Origin: Acanthochlamys bracteata
Lineage: Eukaryota > Streptophyta > Magnoliopsida > Pandanales > Velloziaceae
Length of the DNA stretch: 64,000 nucleotides
Reading direction: 5' to 3'
Assembly: GCA_019914995.1 (NCBI GenBank)
Contig: CM034134.1
Location: forward strand, 1,940,145 to 2,004,144
The notes under the pieces are model-generated. The model was not told the origin of the DNA. It did no database searches and saw only the letters and a program-made list of their open reading frames with translations. Position numbers and translations under genes: made by a program. This document shows positions 57,546 to 64,000 of the stretch, piece after piece. Numbering within the stretch: the first letter of the stretch is position 1; each line of letters opens with the position of its first letter.

Positions 57546-60500
57546 TTACATTAGGCACAATCCTAATTCATGGGTAATTTTTAAAAATGATTCAGACCCT
57601 AGGGGTTTGGTGAAAATGTCAGCCAGTTGATTTTCAGTGTCAACAAAGTTTTAAACTATGTCATTACATTCAACATGTTCCCTAATAAAATGATGTCGTA
57701 AATCAATGTGCTTTTTGCGTGAATGCTGAATAGGGTTTTTTGTTAGCTTGATAGCACTGGTGTTGTCATAGAATATGGGTATATTTCTGAAGTTAAAGCC
57801 AAAGTCTAAAAGTTGTTTGATCCAGAGTACTTAAGCACAGCAGCTTCCAGCGGCTACATACTCTGCTTTTGCAGTGGACATAGCGACTGAAGATTGCTTC
57901 CTGGAACACCAAGATATCAAACAGTTTTTTAGGAACTGACAGAAGCCACTTGTGCTTTTTCGGTCAAGCTTACATCCATCAAAGTCAGCATTAGCATAGG
58001 CATATAAGTTGAATTCACAACTTCTTGAATAAAATAATCCAAGCTCTTTAGTTCCAACTAAGTATCTAATGATTCTTTTTACAGCTATCATATGGGATTC
58101 TTTAGGGTTACTTTGAAATCTTGCACATAAGCATACACTGAATTGAGTGTCTGGTCTACTAGCAGTTAAATATAGAAGAGATCCAATCATACCTCTATAC
58201 AATTTTTGATCAACTGATTTACCTATTTCAGCTCTGTCCAGCTTGCATGAAGTGGACATAGGAGTGCTTATCTCCTTACTTCCTTCTAGGCTGAACTTCT
58301 TGATCAACTCCTTGATGTTCTTACTCTGACTGATGAAGATGCCACTCTTCATTTGCTTAATTTGTAGTCCAAGGAAGTAATTTAGCTCTCCCATGAGGCT
58401 CATTTCAACTTCTTCCTTCATTAGCTCAGAAATTTTTCTGCACAACCATTCATAGGTAGCTCCAAAAATTATGTTATCAACATAGATTTGAACAATTAGC
58501 ATGTTATTTTCTTCATTCAAAGTAAACAAGTTTAGATCAATCTTACCTCGACAAAACCCTTTTTCAATCAGGAATGCACTTAAGCGATCATACCAAGCTC
58601 TGGGAGCTTGTTTTAAACCATAGAGTGCTTTGTTCAGTTTATAAACATGATGTAGAAAATTAGAAATTTCAAAACTAGGAGGTTGTTTTACATATACTTC
58701 TTTTAAAAATCCATTTTGAAATTCACTTTTGACATCTATTTGGAAGAGTTCAAAATCTTTATGACATGCAAATGCAAGTAGAATTCTGTTTGTCTTAAGG
58801 CGTGCAACTGGAGCATATGTTTCATCAAAATCAATTCCTTCTTCCTGATTGTATCATTTAGCCACCGACCTACCTTTATTTCTAATGATGTTTCCTTCTT
58901 CATCCATTTTGTTTCTTAAAAACCATTTAGTTCCTATAATAGTTTTATTTTGAGGTCTCTTAACTAAATTCTACATGTGGCTTCTTTCAAATTGATTCAA
59001 CTCTTCTTGCATAGTTATTATCCAAGAATTATCTTTTAAGGCATCATATATGCATTTAGGTTCAAAATTGATACAAAGGCAGAATATTCCATAAAATTAT
59101 TTTTGAGTTGAGATCTAGTTCGTATACCTTCATTTACCTAACCTATTATGTTTTTCTATGGATGACTAGATCTATGCTTGAAGGGTCTGAGAACTGGTTC
59201 ATTAGTTTCCATATGATTGGGCAAGCTTCCAAAGACTTGTTCGTTTTCAGTTATCAATTCAGTTGGCTGTTCGTCGACTGTATGCTTTTCTGGAGTTTGT
59301 ATTTCGGTTGCTGGGAATAATTCTTCTTCTTCCGAATCTGCATCTAATTCTGCATCTTTTCTTGGCCCATTGAGTTTCATTCAATATAATATGCATAGAC
59401 TCTTCAACAGTCATAGTTCTTTTATTAAATACTCTATATGGCTTTGAAGTAGAAGAGTAACCAAGAAAAATACCTTCATTGCTCTTAGTGTTGAACTTTC
59501 CAAGATTATCTTTGTCATTGTTTAAGACAAAGCATTTACAACCAAATGTTCTTAGATAAGCAATATTGGGTCGCCTTCCTTTCAGAAGTTTGTATGGAGT
59601 TTTCTTATGTAGAGGCCTAATGAGTGCTCGATTGCTTGTATGACATGTTGTGTTTACTGCCTCAGTCCAGAAATATTTAGGCAAGTTTTGTTCTAACAAC
59701 ATAGTTCTAGCCATTTCTATAAGCACTCTAATTTTCCTTTCAATAACACCATTTTGTTAGGGAGTTCTAGGAGCAGAGAAGTTATGAGTTATACAATTTG
59801 CATCACAAAATTTATCAAAATAAAAATTCTGAAATTCTTTACCATGATCACTCCTAGTTGAACAGATGTTGAGGTCAAGTTCTTTTTGTATTCTTTTAAA
59901 GAAACATGTAAATGATTTAAGTGCATCATTTTTGTAAGCTAGAAAGAAAGCCCAGCAAAAACATGAATAGTCATCTACAATCACTAGACAGTAATACTTA
60001 TCTCCCAAACTTGCAGTTCTAGAGAGGTCCAAATAAGTCCATGTGCAATAGTTGTAGTGGTCTATTAGTTGTGACTATTTGTTTGAATTGAATGATGATT
60101 TTGTTTGTTTACCTTTTATGCATGCATGACATAGATCATCTAGGCTGTACTTGGCTTCAGGTAGTCCTTTGACTAATTGTATCTTGAATAGTTTTGATAA
60201 ATTTTGATACTGTAGTGTCTCAAGCGTCTATGCCATAGCCAGCTGCTTTCCTGCTGACTAACAACTAAACACATTTTATGTTTAGAAAAGTCATCAATAT
60301 ACAGTACATACACATTACCTTCTCTTTTTCAGATGATAAGTATACAATGGAGTAGCAGTGATTGTCAAATTTTACTTTGTAACCATTGTCACAAAGTTGA
60401 CTTATACTTATCAAATTATGTTTTAGCCCTTGGACATGGAAAACATTCTCAATGCAAAGTGAAGAAGGGTTACCTATCTTTTCTATACCTATCAATTTGC

Positions 60501-60870
60501 AGTTACTGTTGTCTCCTAGAATGACATCTTCACTGAATTGTTTTTGTAGGCTAGTGAAACACATTTCATTTCCAGTCATATGCCTTGAGCACCCACTGTC
60601 AAAATACCATATATTATATTTCAGTCGGGTTGGCTCCTCTTCTTCAAGCAATAAAAGTATACAATGTTTAGGTACCCAAATTTCTTTGAGTTCTAAAGAG
60701 TTAGTGTTGTTAGTAGTTCCTTTTGGAACCAATACCATTTTTACCTTGTTGGTATTCTTTTTATACCAACAAGAATTAATACTCTGACCTTTTCTACCAC
60801 AATGAAAACATTTACTAAAAAGAGTTGAGGAATATGATTCATCAGCTGTGTACTCTTTGTACACTATTCT
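57546..60870 (-). pseudogene. Copia pol: protease, integrase, reverse transcriptase, RNase H
   Basis: In minus-strand order: a zinc-knuckle-like CFHCGRKGQSINSC (Q replaces the usual H); the protease motif YFDSGCSRHMTGN; a pre-integrase segment ending CHACIKGKQTKSSF; the integrase core with its D, D (TRSDHGKEFQN) and E (QNGVIERK) positions; reverse transcriptase (GIDFDETYAPVARLKTNRIL, ALYGLKQAPRAWYDRL) with the active site reading YVDN instead of YVDD; and RNase H (ADFDGCKLDRKSTSG, AKAEYVAAGSCCA). The reading ends at a stop at 57546-57548. In-frame stops interrupt integrase (59755 region), the region before RT (58970, 58850) and RNase H (57831). The protein cannot be made intact. The region lies between gag and the extra ORF. 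Confidence 0.92.
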
Positions 60871-62651
60871 TTTTCTGTCCTACACCCTTGCTGACTGCAT
60901 ATCTTTGTAATTGGTAGATGGTTGATCTTCATACCTTGTGGGTTGCTTACCAGATACTCTGGCTGAGATGGGTACAAATCCTATTCCTACTTTTCTGTAC
61001 GTGCTGCGTTGAGCTCCTAGTATTACATCAAGCCTTTCTTTCATTGTTACAAAATTTGCTAGTGTAACTTCTAGATCATGATTCTTCGCCTGTAGGTTCT
61101 TGTTTTCTTGATGCAGTGTTTGATTTTCTTCTTTCAGCTCATACTCTTTCAAGCACATAGTGGTGTAGTCAATCATCAATGGCTTGAGACAGAAATGGTA
61201 GGATACGACAATTTGTCTACTTCTCAGGTGAGAGCTTCATTTAGCTCTTCAAGTTTAACAATCCTTTTTATCATATTGATAGTTGATGTTTCTGTACAGC
61301 TTGTGAGTTTACCAGACTCACACTATTTTAACTTTGTATGCAACTTTTCATTTATTTGCATTAGATGTTTTTTTCAATATGTAATGCACATAGCTTAGGG
61401 TTCATATAGTCATAGTTAGCATGCAATGTGTCTTTTATCGTATCCGTTTTATCCTCTAGAGCAGTTCTTAGTGTAAGTACTTTTTTCTTTAGACATTCAT
61501 TTTCATGTTTGAATTTATGCATACATAACTTTATAGTTTTGCAGTTTATTTTGGCATGTAAATATTTTGCGTATAATTCATTAAACACATCTTGCAATTT
61601 TTCAACTGATCAGTCATAATCAGTAGAGCTTACCTCATTCATTTTATCATGATCAGCCATCAAATAGGTTGACTTCTTCATTTTTCTCTGTCTCAGTCTG
61701 ACTATCCTCGATGAACTACCATTCTCATCGCTCCAGGCAGCCATAGCTTGTTTTCTCCGTGAATCTTTGCTTCTAGATCTTCTCAACAGAGGGTATTCAT
61801 TTTTAAAGTGTCCTGTCTTATTACAGTTGAAGTAATTTGTTTGTCCTCTACTCTATTGTTTCTTCCAAATCCTCTTCTATTTCTGAACTTGTTCGTTCTA
61901 AGAAAGCTTCTGAAATTTTTTTAGTAAGGCAATATCTTTATCAGAGGAAAAATCACTTACTTACTGATCAACTGTTTTTAATGCAATTCCTTTAGTGCGT
62001 TTATTGTTTTCTTCAACGATAATTCATTGGCCATCAATTTGCCAATTAGTTCATCCAGAGTCATTTGAGAAAAACTTAGGTTTTCTTTAATTGCATCTAC
62101 TTTGGATCCGAAGGTTGGCAGCACAGCTCTCAATATATTCCATTTTAGCTCTTTGGGTCTGAAGTCTTTTCCTAAATTTTTCAAAAGATTTGTGATGTTA
62201 GTAAATCTAGTAAACATTTGAGTAATGGATCATCTTGAAGTTTTCATATTCATGCATGAGCAGATTGACTTCTTGTTTCTTTAACTTGTGCAGTTCCACT
62301 ATGCGTTATCTCCAGTTGATCCCATATTTCCTTTGCTGTGTGACATGCACTGATTTTGTTGAATTCTTTTGGATCTAATGCACAGTACAGAAGGTTCATA
62401 GCCCTATCATTTAGTGGTATTAGTTTGTTGTCTTCATCTGTTATTCACTTTCAGTTTTTGGAATTCTTGTCCTATCTGGTCCGGCTTTTGTGGCATAATG
62501 GGTCCGTCATGAATGATCTTCCAGAGTGTAAAATCTTGAACTCGGATGAATATTGTCATCTGGTTTTCAAATAGCTATAGTTGGTTCCATCAAAGAGAGG
62601 TGGCCTATTGGAGGATCTCCTTTCAAAATCTACAGGAATGATGTTAGCCAT
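60871..62651 (-). pseudogene. Copia gag polyprotein region
   Basis: Starting at ATG 62649-62651, the minus strand reads MANIIPVDFERRSSNRPPLF then DGTNYSYLK, the typical copia gag opening. 61978-62217 covers the central gag domain (RFTNITNLLKNLGKDFRPKE, LDELIGKLMANELSLKK). A retroviral-type zinc knuckle near 61830 reads YFNCNKTGHFKNEYP, with Tyr at the first and last Cys positions. 60880-61600 is long and coiled-coil-rich (YELKEENQTLHQENKNLQAK). Frame breaks are present throughout. Gag would form the particle that packages the element RNA. Confidence 0.85.
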
Positions 62652-62692
62652 AAGGATCTTTTACCTCAACTTTACTAGACCTTTGATTCAGG

Positions 62693-62710
62693 AGGCCTGC
62701 TCTGACACCA
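62693..62710 (-). other. Primer-binding site of the copia element
   Basis: The minus strand reads TGGTGTCAGAGCAGG just inside the 5' LTR (8 bases after its end), close to the plant copia consensus complementary to initiator tRNA-Met. Confidence 0.85.
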
Positions 62711-62718
62711 CTTTTTGA

Positions 62719-64000
62719 TGTTCTTGTAAGATCAACTCAAAATGGGAGGGGTGAATTGAGTTGATAAATAAAAAGAATTTTGGAATGATGTTACTCATAC
62801 ACGCAGCAATTTGTAAGTTGGCTGTGAGTAGGCTATATCTTACAGGCAGTGAGTATTACTGATAAGTTATTATGGCTATCTATGTTAAGAAAAATATGCA
62901 AGGAGATTTTATGTGGTTCGACAACTCCTTTGCCTACATCCACGGTCGCTCTATCACAAAAGCCAAAGCTTAACTAGATTTTTAACAAGCTACACAAATC
63001 AAGAGCAAAGTGCTTCATTAAGCACATTTATTCTCAAGGGTTTCTTAGCCAAGACAACCCTCCCTAGCCTACTGGACAATCTAGTCTCCCTGATTGACAA
63101 CCTAGTCTTGTTACAAAGTCTAAAAGTTATCTCCAAGCTCTAACTGAGCTCCTTTATCAAGTGCATCTCGCACTCTATCACACAGTTACAAGTAAGTTTA
63201 GAAAAATAGGTTTTAGCACAAGGATCAATCTCAAAGTAAATTAGCAATCATAAGTTTTCAGTTGAGAAGATCAAACTGTTGCTGAGAATGATGCTCATTA
63301 AGTGATCGTTAGCAATATGGATTTTCTTCACTTGAGAGGTTTTAGCTAATGTAGGGCAGATTTGAATTTGAAATTTCTGCTCAACTTTTTTCCTCTCTAT
63401 TCTGCAACCTCTCTGTTTCTTATAGTGCTTTCTTTCTTGCAGGTGACTGGTTCTTCCCGCTGAAAGATTGATCCGTTGATGTCTCTTAGCAGCGGTGAAT
63501 CATCAAAGACATAGATGAGAGTTTTCCAATGGTTAGTCACCTGCTCCAGGATTTGTATTAGCTATTCCAGTGCAAGCCTTTTATCGACATAAAATGCATC
63601 GATGAAAGCAGTTTGAATCACCAACTGCCTACGACAGTTGGTGAGTCCAGCTGAGTTGTCTTCTTCAAGTTGTCTCCAGCTGAGTTGGCTTCCCTTGATT
63701 TGCTAAGACTTGCTGGGTTGACTGCTCTAAACGAGGTGGACTTCAAAATGCTTGACTTTGCTTAGTGGCTTTCTGCTTAATGTAACGGGTCTACTGCCTT
63801 CCTTTTCTTCTTAAAAATTGAACTTGACTCTTCTTGTGAATAAGAGTGATACTTGGCTCTATGTAGATTTTAAGCAGTGTGATTTGCTTCAGTCGTGCAT
63901 ATAACTTCAATATCTTGAAATGGAAGCTTAAGCAAGAACTTTTTCGAGCAGAACATGATCCTCTATTTTATCTAATATAAGAAAAGATCTCATATATTCA
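62719..64000 (-). repeat. 5' LTR of the copia element (continues beyond the window)
   Basis: The + strand starts tgttcttgtaagatcaactc at 62719. It matches the solo LTR at 12562-14004 along its first part and the truncated 3' LTR from 63424. By comparison with those, about 190 more bases lie beyond 64000, giving about 1.47 kb. A short open frame at 62913-63143 is non-coding LTR sequence. Confidence 0.92.

Larger units (their letters stand above)
54262..64000 (-). mobile_element. Ty1-copia retrotransposon with an extra ORF; 3' LTR truncated, 5' LTR runs off the window
   Basis: On the minus strand the order is 5' LTR (62719 to beyond 64000), PBS, gag, protease, integrase, reverse transcriptase, RNase H, extra ORF, PPT and 3' LTR (54262-55020). 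Integrase before reverse transcriptase defines Ty1-copia. The LTRs are clearly diverged from each other and pol carries stops, so it is an old, inactive copy. The 3' LTR lacks the part that corresponds to 62719-63423. The same LTR family forms the solo LTR at 12562-14004. Confidence 0.92.

Noticed and set aside
60333..60787. Plus-strand frames of 63 and 111 codons
   Set aside because: Antisense shadows of the copia protease region.
1..64000. tRNA, rRNA and other structured RNA genes
   Set aside because: None were recognised by eye. A tRNAscan-SE or Infernal run would be needed to exclude them.

Overview
This is a piece of a flowering-plant nuclear genome. The evidence is spliced genes with GT-AG introns, plant families of transposable elements (CACTA, FAR1-type Mutator-like, Ulp1/DUF1985 elements, Ty1-copia with a plant-type primer site, hAT-like MITEs), AT-rich intergenic DNA and (TA)n tracts. 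I cannot place it more precisely than angiosperm. All gene structures were read by eye from the sequence; no database search was run.

Only two ordinary host genes are present, convergent, in the middle of the window. One (20066-23913, +) is a two-exon LC8-type dynein light chain with a 3.3-kb intron. The other (24489-31213, -) is a twelve-exon gene for condensin I subunit 3 (CAP-G); its exons join in phase into a 1043-residue protein. Their stop codons lie about 575 bases apart. Everything else is mobile-element DNA, mostly decayed.

Left arm. 1-5697 is the 3' part of a CACTA element: tnp2 transposase, a Ptta/En/Spm-type second gene, subterminal repeats and the right terminus. 5698-9120 holds decayed copies of a second repeated module with a weak Ptta-like segment. 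9.9-14.8 kb is a decayed DUF1985 + Ulp1 (C48) protease gene split by a solo copia LTR (12562-14004) with a perfect 5-bp target-site duplication. 15.4-18.6 kb has a 76-bp direct repeat flanking 1.64 kb, an unidentified ORF and two small hAT-like elements.

Right arm. 32.4-36.7 kb is a decayed FAR1-type element between direct repeats. 36.7-45.4 kb is a cluster of terminal-inverted-repeat elements sitting in (TA)n tracts, including a 6.2-kb MULE with TIRs of over 600 bp, a reverse-strand FAR1-like transposase and unusual internal tandem and pyrimidine repeats. 47.2-50.2 kb is a second DUF1985/Ulp1 remnant, followed by a third copy of the repeated module and a third hAT-like copy. 54.3 kb to the window end is a Ty1-copia element on the minus strand with gag, pol, PBS and PPT. 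Between pol and the 3' LTR it carries an extra ORF (55.6-57.3 kb), in the position where some plant retrotransposons have env-like ORFs but resembling a plant transposon-protein domain. That ORF, and the (TA)n-targeting TIR elements, are the most interesting parts of the window.
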